DNA from: Anaeromyxobacter dehalogenans 2CP-C
GTDB taxonomy: Bacteria; Myxococcota; Myxococcia; Myxococcales; Anaeromyxobacteraceae
Direction of reading: 5' to 3'
Assembly (NCBI RefSeq): GCF_000013385.1
Contig: NC_007760.1
Coordinates: forward strand, 4,190,001 to 4,254,000
DNA: 64,000 bases
Shown here piece by piece: positions 27,324 to 35,285 of the stretch. A program made the translations under genes and the position numbers. Numbering within the stretch: the stretch's first letter is position 1; each line of letters begins with the position of its first letter. The notes beneath the pieces were generated by a model. The model saw only the letters and a program-made list of their open reading frames with translations, had not been told where the DNA came from and searched no databases.

Positions 27324-28189
27324 GGCAGCCTGCCGTTGTCGATGAGGCGGGTGGTCCCGAAGGACGCGGCGAGCAGCAGCACGGTGCCGGGCTCGGCGCG
27401 CGCCACCGGCGCGAGCGTCTCGGGGTGCACGAGCTCGACGTAGTCCACCCGGCCGCCGGCAGCCTCGAGGCGGGCGCGCGCGCCCGCCCGCAGCGCGGCC
27501 GCGTCCCGCTCGCCCCGCGCGGTGGCCTCGCGGGCCTCGGCCAGGGCCCCGGAGAGCGCGAGCGCGCGGCGACGCTCGTCCGGCGAGAGGTAGGCGTTCC
27601 GCGAGGAGAGCGCCAGGCCGTCCGGCTCGCGGACGATGGGCATGCCGACGATCTCGATGCCGAAGGCGAGGTCGCGCACCATGGCGCGGATCACCGCGAG
27701 CTGCTGCCAGTCCTTCTCCCCGAACAGCGCCACGTGCGGGCGGGTCAGGTTGAACAGCTTCGCCACCACGGTGGCGACGCCGCGGAAGTGGCCCGGGCGC
27801 GAGGCGCCGTCCAGGCCCTGCGAGGCGCGCTCCACCGTCACCCAGGTCTCGTGCCCCGGCGCGAACATCAGGGCCGGGTCGCTCGGCGCGAGCACCGCGT
27901 CGAGGCCGGCGGCGGCGCACTTCGCGAGGTCGCCCTCCAGGTCTCGCGGGTAGCGGGCCAGGTCCTCGGTCGGGCCGAACTGCGTCGGGTTCACGAAGAT
28001 GGTGCCCACCGCCAGGCCGCGGCGGCCGCCCGCGTCGGCGCGGCGCCGCGCCTCGCGCATGAGCGAGAGGTGGCCCTCGTGCAGGTAGCCCATGGTCGTG
28101 ACCAGGGCGATGCGGGTGCCGGCCTCGCGCGCGGCGGTGCAGCGGGCCTGCCAGGCGGCCGGGTCGGTGATCAGCTCGGGTGTCTTCAC
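27320..28189 (-). CDS. panC: Pantothenate synthetase
   Basis: A 289-residue enzyme that ligates pantoate and beta-alanine using ATP. It carries TTMGYLHEGHLSLM (the HxGH nucleotidylyl motif), NPTQFGPTEDLARYPRD and the KMSKS-like LSSRNAYLSPDER. It starts with GTG at 28189, 24 nt after panB, and overlaps smpB by 4 nt. The panB-panC pair covers two consecutive steps of pantothenate and CoA synthesis. Confidence 0.96.
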   Translation of the reverse strand: MKTPELITDPAAWQARCTAAREAGTRIALVTTMGYLHEGHLSLMREARRRADAGGRRGLAVGTIFVNPTQFGPTEDLARYPRDLEGDLAKCAAAGLDAVLAPSDPALMFAPGHETWVTVERASQGLDGASRPGHFRGVATVVAKLFNLTRPHVALFGEKDWQQLAVIRAMVRDLAFGIEIVGMPIVREPDGLALSSRNAYLSPDERRRALALSGALAEAREATARGERDAAALRAGARARLEAAGGRVDYVELVHPETLAPVARAEPGTVLLLAASFGTTRLIDNGRLP

Positions 28190-28213
28190 CTTGGGTGTGC
28201 TCGATCCCCGGCG

Positions 28214-29131
28214 CTAGATGGGGGCGCCGATGGCGTCCGGCGGCTCTTCCTCCGCCTCCTCGGCGTGGCGCTCCACCGGGACGAGGCGGACCGAGGCGGA
28301 GTGGAAGCTGTGCGCGTCGTCGGGGAACGCGCGGGCCTTCACCTCGCCGACGTATGCGCCCACCGCGCCCTCGACGGCGGCGCCCAGCTCGCCGAAGCGC
28401 TTCACGAACTTCGGCGTGAAGGAGGCGTCGAGGCCGAGCAGGTCGTTCAGCACCAGCACCTGGCCGTCGCAGTGCGGGCCGGCGCCGATGCCGATGGTCG
28501 GGATGCGCAGCTGCGAGGTGACGATGCGGGCCAGCTCGGAGGGGATGCACTCCAGCACCAGCGCGTAGCAGCCGGCCGCCTCGAGCGCCCGGGCGTCGCG
28601 CAGGATCTGCTGCGCCTTCTCCGAGTCCTTCCCCTGCACCACGTAGCCGCCCATCTTGTGGACCGACTGCGGCGTCAGGCCGATGTGGCCCATCACCGGC
28701 ACGCCGGCGCGCACGATGCGGCGGATCACGTCGCCGAACTCGGCGCCGCCCTCGAGCTTCACGGCCTCGGCGCCGCCCTCCGCCACCAGCCGCATGGCGG
28801 CCTTCACCGCCTCGTCGGCGCTGGCCTGGTAGCTGCCGAAGCTCATGTCGGCGACGAGGTGGGCCCGGCCGTCGCCGCGGGCGAGCCCGCGGCGGACCAT
28901 CGCCGAGTGGTAGACCATCTGGTCGAGCGTGACCGGCAGCGTGGACTCGTGGCCCTGCACCGCCATGCCCAGCGAGTCGCCCACCAGCACCGCGTCCACC
29001 CCGGCGGCGGCGACCAGCCGCGCGGCGGTCGCGTCGTAGGCGGTGACCATGGCGATGCGCTCGCCGGCTTCCTTCATCCGGCGCAGCTCGTGGATGTTGA
29101 CGTGCTTCCGTGGCGGGGGATGGGACGACAT
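28214..29131 (-). CDS. panB: Ketopantoate hydroxymethyltransferase
   Basis: A 305-residue enzyme making ketopantoate from 2-oxoisovalerate and methylene-tetrahydrofolate. Typical motifs are [56 protein letters not shown] and [15 protein letters not shown]. It is about 40 residues longer than E. coli PanB, with a polar C-terminal tail ([16 protein letters not shown]). It lies between the nucleoside kinase and panC. Confidence 0.96.
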
Positions 29132-29198
29132 CTTCGACGACCTCCGGTGTAGGCCCCGTGGCCGGGGTCCTGCCCATTGGTGAGGCGAGGAGACGACT

Positions 29199-29846
29199 CT
29201 AATACGTCCTGGTGCCCAGCGGTACGTAGTGCTGCGTGCCCTTGCGATGCTTCCGGATGACGGCGAGCAGCGCCTCGAGGTCCTCGGGCTCGGACTCCAC
29301 GTCGATGTCGCTGGTGTTCACCACCAGCAGCGGCGTGTCCTCGTAGTGGAAGAAGAAGTCGTTGTAGGCCTTCGCGAGCGCCTCGACGTAGGCGGGATCG
29401 AGGCCCCGCTCGAAGTCGCGGCCGCGCTTCTTGACGCGCGACAGGAGCACGTCGGTGCGGGCCTGCAGGTAGATCACCAGGTCGGGCCGGACCACCCGCG
29501 GCCCCAGCAGCTCGTGGATCTGGCGGTAGAGCGCCAGCTCGGCCGGCTCCAGCGTCAAGGTCGCGAAGATCCGGTCCTTCGCGAACAGGTAGTCGGCCAC
29601 GGTGGAGCTGGAGAACAGGTCCTGCTGGAACAGCGCCTGCTGCTGCTGGAAGCGCGAGAGCAGGAAGAAGACCTGCGCCTGGAACGCGTGCTTCTTCCGG
29701 TCTGCGTAGAACGCCGGGAGGAACGGGTTCGCCTCCGCCTCCTCGAGCACCAGGCGGGCGCCCAGCCGCTCGGCCAGCACCTGGGCGAGGGTCGTCTTGC
29801 CCACGCCGATGGGGCCTTCGACGGCGATGTATCGGGGGCGTTCCAT
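29199..29846 (-). CDS. Deoxynucleoside kinase (dGK/dAK type)
   Basis: A 215-residue P-loop kinase: [10 protein letters not shown] at residues 10-19 (Lys17), the [23 protein letters not shown] segment of the deoxynucleoside kinase family with its LID-like Arg, and a Gln-rich [14 protein letters not shown] region. It phosphorylates deoxynucleosides in salvage. Which base is preferred cannot be read from sequence. ATG at 29846 starts four residues before the first strand. An upstream in-frame ATG at 29879 lacks support. It precedes panB by 67 nt and is probably in the same operon. Confidence 0.87.
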
Positions 29847-29976
29847 CCGGAAGCTCGCAGGAACGCGCGAGATTGCCACGCACCGAGGTCGCCCGCAAGG
29901 CGCGCCCGCGGCGGGGCCGTCCGGCGGGCCGGCGCGTCCGTGACCCCGCGGCGATCTGACATCTGGATCGCGGGAT

Positions 29977-29996
29977 CCCTGATCCTGGGATCAGGG
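29977..29996. promoter_or_regulatory. 20-bp palindrome, candidate operator
   Basis: ccctgatcc-TG-ggatcaggg is a perfect 9+2+9 inverted repeat ending 7 nt before a -35 box. The size and symmetry fit a dimeric regulator site. The regulator is unknown. Confidence 0.55.
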
Positions 29997-30003
29997 CTGC
30001 CCC

Positions 30004-30032
30004 TTGACCCCGCATGTGCAGCCACGTATCGT
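30004..30032 (+). promoter_or_regulatory. Sigma-70-type promoter for the 88-residue gene
   Basis: TTGACC (30004-30009), a 17-nt spacer and TATCGT (30027-30032). Five of six and four of six bases match consensus, and the spacing is optimal. The inferred start of transcription near 30039 gives a leader of about 40 nt. Confidence 0.6.
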
Positions 30033-30079
30033 CATGCTGGTTCGCAGGGCGGAGCGGGAACCGGGGCTCGGAGGCGGAG

Positions 30080-30346
30080 ATGCGGAGCAGGGTGGCGGTC
30101 GGGCAGCAGGCCGTGGCGAAGGCCGGGAAGGCGCAGGAGGACGGGATCGACCCCGCCTACCACCGCGCCATCCTCAAGATCGCGCTCGAGCTCAAGAAGC
30201 CGAACGCCCCCAGCTACGACGCGATCGTGGCGGCGACCATCCGGTCGATGAAGCTCGACCCGGTCGCGTTCCGGCGGTACCTCGGCGAGAACGGCGCTCG
30301 CAACATGAGCCTGATGCTCGCCACCGCCCGCACCGGAGGCCTCTAG
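30080..30346 (+). CDS. Small protein of unknown function
   Basis: 88 residues, soluble, rich in Ala, Lys and Arg, and predicted mostly helical (DPAYHRAILKIALELKKP, YDAIVAATIRSMKLDPVAFRRYLG). I do not recognise a family. The start is well supported by GGAGG (30070-30074) before ATG 30080. It has a clear promoter and an upstream palindrome, so it is probably a regulated single gene. It is convergent with rsmA. Confidence 0.65.
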   Translation: MRSRVAVGQQAVAKAGKAQEDGIDPAYHRAILKIALELKKPNAPSYDAIVAATIRSMKLDPVAFRRYLGENGARNMSLMLATARTGGL

Positions 30347-30363
30347 GCCACCGGGGACGGCTC

Positions 30364-30427
30364 ACGGGCGCCCGTTCGACGGATGGGGTCGGTCGGGGCG
30401 GGCGGGGAGATTTGGACGGGCGCCCGT
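30364..30427. repeat. Paired 12-bp palindromes between convergent genes
   Basis: acgggcgcccgt occurs at 30364-30375 and 30416-30427. Each is self-complementary, and together they form an inverted repeat extending to 13 bp with cac/gtg flanks. They lie between the small orphan gene and rsmA and may act as a terminator pair. Confidence 0.5.
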
Positions 30428-30441
30428 GACTTCTTCCAGGC

Positions 30442-31296
30442 TCAGCCGAGCGCGCGGTCGAGCGCGGCCCACTCGGCCAGCGTGAGCGTCTCGCCCCGGC
30501 GGCCCGGATCCACGCCGGCCGCCGCGAACGCCGCCTCGAGGCGCGCGGGCTCCGCGAGCTTCGCCGAGCCGAGCGCGTTGCGCAGCGTCTTGCGCCGCAG
30601 GCCGAAGCCGGCCTTCACCAGCCGGCGGAAGCGCGCCGGGTCCCCCACCGCGTCCGCGGGCGGCCGGAACAGCGCGCAGAGCACCGCGCTCTCGACCTTC
30701 GGGGGCGGCCAGAACGCGCCGGGCGGCACGATCCGCTCCACCGACACCTCCGCCTCGCGCTGGAGCAGCACCGAGAGCAGGCCCCAGTCCCGGCTCGCGG
30801 GCGGGGCCGCGAGCCGCTCGGCCACCTCGCGCTGCAGGAGGAACACCGCGCGCGACACGTGCGCCACCTGGTCGAGGATCGAGAACAGGATCGGGCTGGT
30901 CAGGTGGTACGGGAGGTTCCCCACCACCGCGAGCCGCGCGCCCTCCCCCGCGGCCGCCGGCGCGCCGAAGCGGGCCGCCAGCGCGGCGTGGTCGAGCCGC
31001 GCCGCGTCCGCCTCGAGCAGGGTGATCCGGTCGCCCAGCTCGCCGCGCAGCACCCGGGCCATGTCGCGGTCGCGCTCCACCGCGACGACGCGCGCGCCCC
31101 GCGCCAGCAGGCGCGCGGTGAGGTGGCCGAGGCCGGCCCCGAGCTCCAGCACCGGGTCGCCGGCCCGCGGCGCCGCGAGGCGGGCGATGTCGTCGAGGAC
31201 GGCCTCCTCGCCGAGGAAGTTCTGGCCCCAGCTCTTCTTCGCGCGGAGGTCGTACCTGTCGAGCAGCGCGCGCGGGCTCGGATAGCGGTCGGTCAT
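30442..31296 (-). CDS. rsmA: 16S rRNA dimethyladenosine transferase
   Basis: A 284-residue RsmA/KsgA enzyme that dimethylates two adjacent adenines near the 3' end of 16S rRNA. The start KKSWGQNFL, the SAM site VLELGAGLGHLT and the catalytic NLPYHLTSPIL are diagnostic. The C-terminal helical part (FGLRRKTLRNALG) is also standard. ATG at 31296. Confidence 0.96.
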   Translation of the reverse strand: MTDRYPSPRALLDRYDLRAKKSWGQNFLGEEAVLDDIARLAAPRAGDPVLELGAGLGHLTARLLARGARVVAVERDRDMARVLRGELGDRITLLEADAARLDHAALAARFGAPAAAGEGARLAVVGNLPYHLTSPILFSILDQVAHVSRAVFLLQREVAERLAAPPASRDWGLLSVLLQREAEVSVERIVPPGAFWPPPKVESAVLCALFRPPADAVGDPARFRRLVKAGFGLRRKTLRNALGSAKLAEPARLEAAFAAAGVDPGRRGETLTLAEWAALDRALG

Positions 31297-31351
31297 CGCG
31301 GGGCGCAGTATGCCCCGGCGCCGCCGCGCCGTCCCGCCCGGCGCGCCGGCG

Positions 31352-31678
31352 TCAGGTGGCGGGGGCGGCCCGTCCGCGCGGCCGGTGCGGGCGCGGCGGC
31401 GTGAGCGCCACCCAGCAGACCAGGATGCCGACCACGATGTCGTTCACCGCCAGTCCGGCATCGAGGTAGCCGAGCACGAAGGGCGACAGCACGGCCCAGG
31501 CGCCCAGCACGACGTTGACGGCCTGGAGGCGCGGCAGCGCCATGGCCAGGAACGCCACCAGGAAGATGGCGAGGCCGAGGAAGATGTGATCGCCGAACTC
31601 CGGCGCCCGCGGGCCCGCGACCAGGCCGGTCGCGAGCATCCAGCCGCCGAACAGCACGTTGAGCCAACGCAGGGACAT
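31352..31678 (-). CDS. SPW-repeat membrane protein
   Basis: 108 residues with four hydrophobic helices. It contains NVLFGGWMLATGLVAGP and NVVLGAWAVLSPFVLGYLDA, two copies of the N-x-x-x-G-x-W pattern of the SPW repeat family. The function of that family is unknown. The C terminus is Arg/Pro-rich and probably cytoplasmic. Confidence 0.75.
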   Translation of the reverse strand: MSLRWLNVLFGGWMLATGLVAGPRAPEFGDHIFLGLAIFLVAFLAMALPRLQAVNVVLGAWAVLSPFVLGYLDAGLAVNDIVVGILVCWVALTPPRPHRPRGRAAPAT

Positions 31679-31769
31679 GACCGCTCCGATCCCTCCGGGC
31701 GATCAATAGGTACGGCGGGCCGCGGCCGCAGGGACCGGGCGGGCGCCCGTCCGCCCGGCCGCCTCGCGA

Positions 31770-32774
31770 TCAGAGGCGCCAGGCGGGATCGGCGTTCAGG
31801 TCCGGCCCGGCCCGCTCGCCCCGGAGCAGCGCGTGCGTCCCGGCGACGGCGATCATGGCCGCGTTGTCGGTGCAGAGCCTGACCGGCGGGATGAACACGG
31901 ACATGCCCTCGTACTCGGCCGCGCGCGCGGTGGCGGCGGCGCGCAGCCGGCTGTTCGCGGCCACGCCGCCCGCGAGCACCAGCCGCTCGAACTGGAGGCG
32001 GCGCGCGGCGCGGAACGCCTTCTCCACCAGCGCGCGCACGATGGCCTCCTGGTAGCTCGCGCACAGGTCGGCGAGCGCGGGCCCCTCCGGCACGCCGTGC
32101 TTCTTCACGTGGTGCAGGAGCGCGGTCTTGAGCCCGGAGAAGCTGAAGTCGAGGTCGGCGCCCTTCACGATCGCCTTCGGGAAGCGGATCGCGGCCGGGT
32201 CGCCCTCCTTCGCCAGGCGGTCGATGGCGACGCCGCCCGGGTACGGCAGGCCGAGCAGCTTCGCGCCCTTGTCGAACGCCTCGCCGGCGGCGTCGTCGCG
32301 CGTCTGGCCGAGCAGGCGGTAGTCGCCGAAGCCGTGCGCGGCGTAGAGCGAGGTGTGCCCGCCCGACACCACCAGCCCGAGGTACGGGAACGCGGGCGGC
32401 ACCTCCGCCAGGAACGCCGCGACCAGGTGGCCCTCGAGGTGGTTCACGCCCACGAGCGGCTTGCCCCAGGCGAGCGCCAGCGCCTTCGCGGCCTGCACGC
32501 CCACCAGCAGCGCTCCGACCAGCCCGGGCCCGCTCGTCACCGCCACCGCGTCGAGGCCCTCCGGCCCGACCCCGGAGCGCGTCAGCGCCTCGTCCACCAC
32601 GGGCATCACCTGCACCACGTGGTTGCGGCTCGCCAGCTCGGGCACGACGCCGCCCCAGCGCCGGTGGATGTCGATCTGCGTGGACACCACGTCCGACAGC
32701 GCGCGCCGGCCGTCCTCGACGACCGCGGCGGCGGTCTCGTCGCAGGAGGTCTCGATGGCGAGCACTCGAGTCAT
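31770..32774 (-). CDS. tsaD: tRNA N6-threonylcarbamoyladenosine transferase TsaD
   Basis: A 334-residue Kae1/TsaD protein for t6A37 synthesis in ANN-decoding tRNAs. Motifs are VLAIETSCDETAAAVV, NHLEGHLVA (metal His pair), VVSGGHTSLY and the late LCTDNAAMIAVAG. ATG at 32774 follows GGAG and overlaps the stop of an upstream leader frame (ATGA), described separately. Partner genes tsaB, tsaC and tsaE are not in the window. Confidence 0.96.
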   Translation of the reverse strand: MTRVLAIETSCDETAAAVVEDGRRALSDVVSTQIDIHRRWGGVVPELASRNHVVQVMPVVDEALTRSGVGPEGLDAVAVTSGPGLVGALLVGVQAAKALALAWGKPLVGVNHLEGHLVAAFLAEVPPAFPYLGLVVSGGHTSLYAAHGFGDYRLLGQTRDDAAGEAFDKGAKLLGLPYPGGVAIDRLAKEGDPAAIRFPKAIVKGADLDFSFSGLKTALLHHVKKHGVPEGPALADLCASYQEAIVRALVEKAFRAARRLQFERLVLAGGVAANSRLRAAATARAAEYEGMSVFIPPVRLCTDNAAMIAVAGTHALLRGERAGPDLNADPAWRL

Positions 32775-32917
32775 CGGATCTCCATCGCGACGAGACCGTT
32801 GCGAGCGCAGGGGCAGGCGGATGAGCCTGCCCCGGAGCGAGCGGGGGGCCCGGGGGGGCGCGCCGTCTGCGTCCCCCCGGATCCGACTGCCTCGATGGCG
32901 AGGACGCGGGTCGGCAT
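32771..32917 (-). other. Leader ORF repeating the TsaD N terminus
   Basis: A 48-codon frame beginning MPTRVLAIEA, almost the same as MTRVLAIE at the start of TsaD. Its TGA overlaps the tsaD ATG (ATGA). Over 24 aligned bases the two starts share 21, with a three-base insertion in the upstream copy. After residue 10 the frame is low-complexity and Pro/Gly/Ser rich. It contains a perfect 9-bp hairpin, ggggcaggc/gcctgcccc, at 32810-32833. It may be a vestige of an older tsaD start split by a repeat, or a coupling leader. Translation is unproven. Confidence 0.4.
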
Positions 32918-32991
32918 GTCGGCGGCGGAAGGTAACGCGGTCCGGCCCTGCGCGCGAGCGCAACGGTCGCCGGGGCCCGCGTTCGCGGGAG

Positions 32992-35148
32992 CTAGCGGAG
33001 CTGCCGGCCGAGGATGTCGCGGACCGCGCGCGCCTCGGGGCCGGTCGGCGACAGCTCCAGGAACCGCGAGTACGCGGCGCGGGCCTGGGACGCGCGCCCG
33101 GCGCCCTGGTGGATCTCGCCCCGCAGCAGCCAGGCGGGCGCGTAGGCGGGATCGAGCTCGATGGCGCGGTCGAGCGCGCGCACCGCCTCCCCGGAGCGCT
33201 GCGCGTCGTGCAGCGCGCGGGCGAGGCCGACGTAGCCGGGCGCGGTCGGCCGCAGGCCCACGGCGCGCCGGTAGTCGGCGGCGGCCTCGGCGAACCGGCC
33301 CTCCTCGTACTTCCGCGCGGCGGCGGCGAGCAGGCGGCGCGCGTCCGCGGGATCGGGGCGCGCGGCCGCGCCCGGCGCGGACGCCGGCGCGGCGGACGCG
33401 GCGGCCGGCGGCGGTGCGGGCGAAGGCGCGGGCGCCTCGGCGGCGGCGATCGCGGCGGCAGCCTCGGGCTGGGCGGTCTGCGGTGCCGCCGGCGCCTCGA
33501 CCGGCACGGCGGCGGCCGCGACCGGCTGCACGGGCGAGACGGCGGCCGGCGCGGCGGCCTCGGGTGCCGGGGCGTCCGGGGGCGGCCCGGCGCCCGCACC
33601 GCGGCCGCGCAGCGCGACCGCGCCCGCGACCGCCGCGAGGACCAGCACGCCGGCGCCGATGGCGAGCGGCGCGCGCGAGCGGGGCGGGCGACGCGAGGGG
33701 GCCGCCGCGGACGGAGGCGGAGCCGGGAGCACCGGCGCGCCCGCGGCGGGCTCGGGCCGCGCGCGCGGCGCGACCTCCGGCGCGGGCGCGGCGATCGGAG
33801 CGGCGGGCGGCGGCGACCCGGGGGCCGGCCGGCGCGCGGGCGCCGCGAGCGACGGCGGCGGCGGCAGCGACCCGGGCGGCGGGAGCGGCATCGAGAAGCC
33901 GCCCTGCGGGACGAAGCTCGGCGGCGCCGCCGTGGGCGGATCGTGGCGCGCGGGCGCGGGGCGCGGCGGCTGGGCGCTGCGCTCGGGGGCGGCCGGCGCC
34001 GGCGCGTCCGGCGCGGGCACCCCCGGGGCAGCGCGCCCGACCGGCCCGGCGAACCAGTCCACGCCCTGCGGCTCCGGCGTGGCCTCCGCCGGCGCGGGGC
34101 GCGCGGGGCGGCCCAGGCGCGGCGCCTGCTCGACCGGCTCCGGCGCGGCCTCGACCGCGGGCGGCGGCGGCGCGGGGGCCGGCGGCTCGGGCGCGGGCGG
34201 GACCGCCACCTCTTTCACGATGCCCTCGAAGAAGAGCTTCGAGATCACCCCGGCGGCGGCCAGGTCGTCGTAGTCCGCCTCCTCGATCACCTGCTCGAGC
34301 GGGCGCCGCCCGTCGAACAGGCGCAGGAGCGCGTTCACGTCGTCGGGGATCTCCGCCAGCCGCTCGGCCAGCGCGGCGGGGTCGATCTCGAACACGCGGT
34401 CGAGCGAGGGCAGCTGCTCGACGATGCGGCCCCACTCGTCGATGCGGCGCATGCCCTCCATGAGCAGCCCCTGGGTCGAGACCGGGATCCGCTCCTCGCG
34501 CTCGATGGGCTTGAACTCGATCGCGAACTCGCCCTCCTGCCAGTTCAGCAGCCGGTAGAACGCGTTCTCGCCGGCGACCTTGCCGCCCAGCTCGCAGTCG
34601 AGGATGCGGCCGTCCTTGAAGTAGCAGACGGCCTCGAGCCCCCGGCGGCTCTTCACGTGCAGCGCGCCGGACTTCTTGCCCATCTCCAGCGTCTGGACGA
34701 GGTCCACCACGCCCATGTCGGAGAGGTTGCCGGCGAAGCTCGCCTTCAGGTCCTTCTTCTCGAGCCGCTCCTTCTCCTTCTTCTGGAGAAGGATCTTCAC
34801 GCGGGTGACGATCTCCTTGATGTAGATGGGCTTCGTCAGGTAGTCCTCGACGCCCAGCTCGAGGCCCTTCACCTTGTACTCGACCGACTTCTGGCCGGTG
34901 AGGAAGATGAACGGCGTCCCGCGGTGGCGCTCGTCCTCCTTCAGCCGCCGGCACAGCTCGAAGCCGTCCATCTCCGGCATCTTGGTGTCGGAGAGGATCA
35001 GGTCGGGCGGCGAGACCGCGCACCGCTCCAGCGCGTCGCGCCCGTTCACCGCGGTCGTGACGGTGAAGCCCGCCTTCTTGAGCGAGACCTCCATCACCCG
35101 CAGCGACTTGGGGTCGCCATCGACGAGGAGCAGGTGCTGCTTCGCCAA
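32992..35148 (-). CDS. Response regulator with DUF4388, membrane helix and TPRs
   Basis: 718 residues. The receiver domain spans 1-125, with acidic residues Asp10 and Asp12, phospho-acceptor Asp54 ([11 protein letters not shown]) and the conserved Lys in [13 protein letters not shown]4388/PATAN domain follows (about 137-230, [20 protein letters not shown]). A helical part to about 315 leads into some 180 residues of Pro/Ala-rich linker. One membrane helix lies at about 496-515 and TPR repeats at about 590-718. A phospho-receiver on the N side and TPRs beyond a single membrane helix would put the TPRs outside the cytoplasm. No histidine kinase adjoins it. Confidence 0.85.
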   Translation of the reverse strand: MAKQHLLLVDGDPKSLRVMEVSLKKAGFTVTTAVNGRDALERCAVSPPDLILSDTKMPEMDGFELCRRLKEDERHRGTPFIFLTGQKSVEYKVKGLELGVEDYLTKPIYIKEIVTRVKILLQKKEKERLEKKDLKASFAGNLSDMGVVDLVQTLEMGKKSGALHVKSRRGLEAVCYFKDGRILDCELGGKVAGENAFYRLLNWQEGEFAIEFKPIEREERIPVSTQGLLMEGMRRIDEWGRIVEQLPSLDRVFEIDPAALAERLAEIPDDVNALLRLFDGRRPLEQVIEEADYDDLAAAGVISKLFFEGIVKEVAVPPAPEPPAPAPPPPAVEAAPEPVEQAPRLGRPARPAPAEATPEPQGVDWFAGPVGRAAPGVPAPDAPAPAAPERSAQPPRPAPARHDPPTAAPPSFVPQGGFSMPLPPPGSLPPPPSLAAPARRPAPGSPPPAAPIAAPAPEVAPRARPEPAAGAPVLPAPPPSAAAPSRRPPRSRAPLAIGAGVLVLAAVAGAVALRGRGAGAGPPPDAPAPEAAAPAAVSPVQPVAAAAVPVEAPAAPQTAQPEAAAAIAAAEAPAPSPAPPPAAASAAPASAPGAAARPDPADARRLLAAAARKYEEGRFAEAAADYRRAVGLRPTAPGYVGLARALHDAQRSGEAVRALDRAIELDPAYAPAWLLRGEIHQGAGRASQARAAYSRFLELSPTGPEARAVRDILGRQLR

Positions 35149-35285
35149 GCTGCCGCCTTTCCGTACGTTTCCGTACGTCTACACGCGCCGCGATGACGCC
35201 CGGATCTCGCAGCAACGGCCCGGCGGAGTCAAGGCGCGGAACCCGGGGACAGCGCGCGCCCGGCGGCGATCCGGGCGCGGGACGA

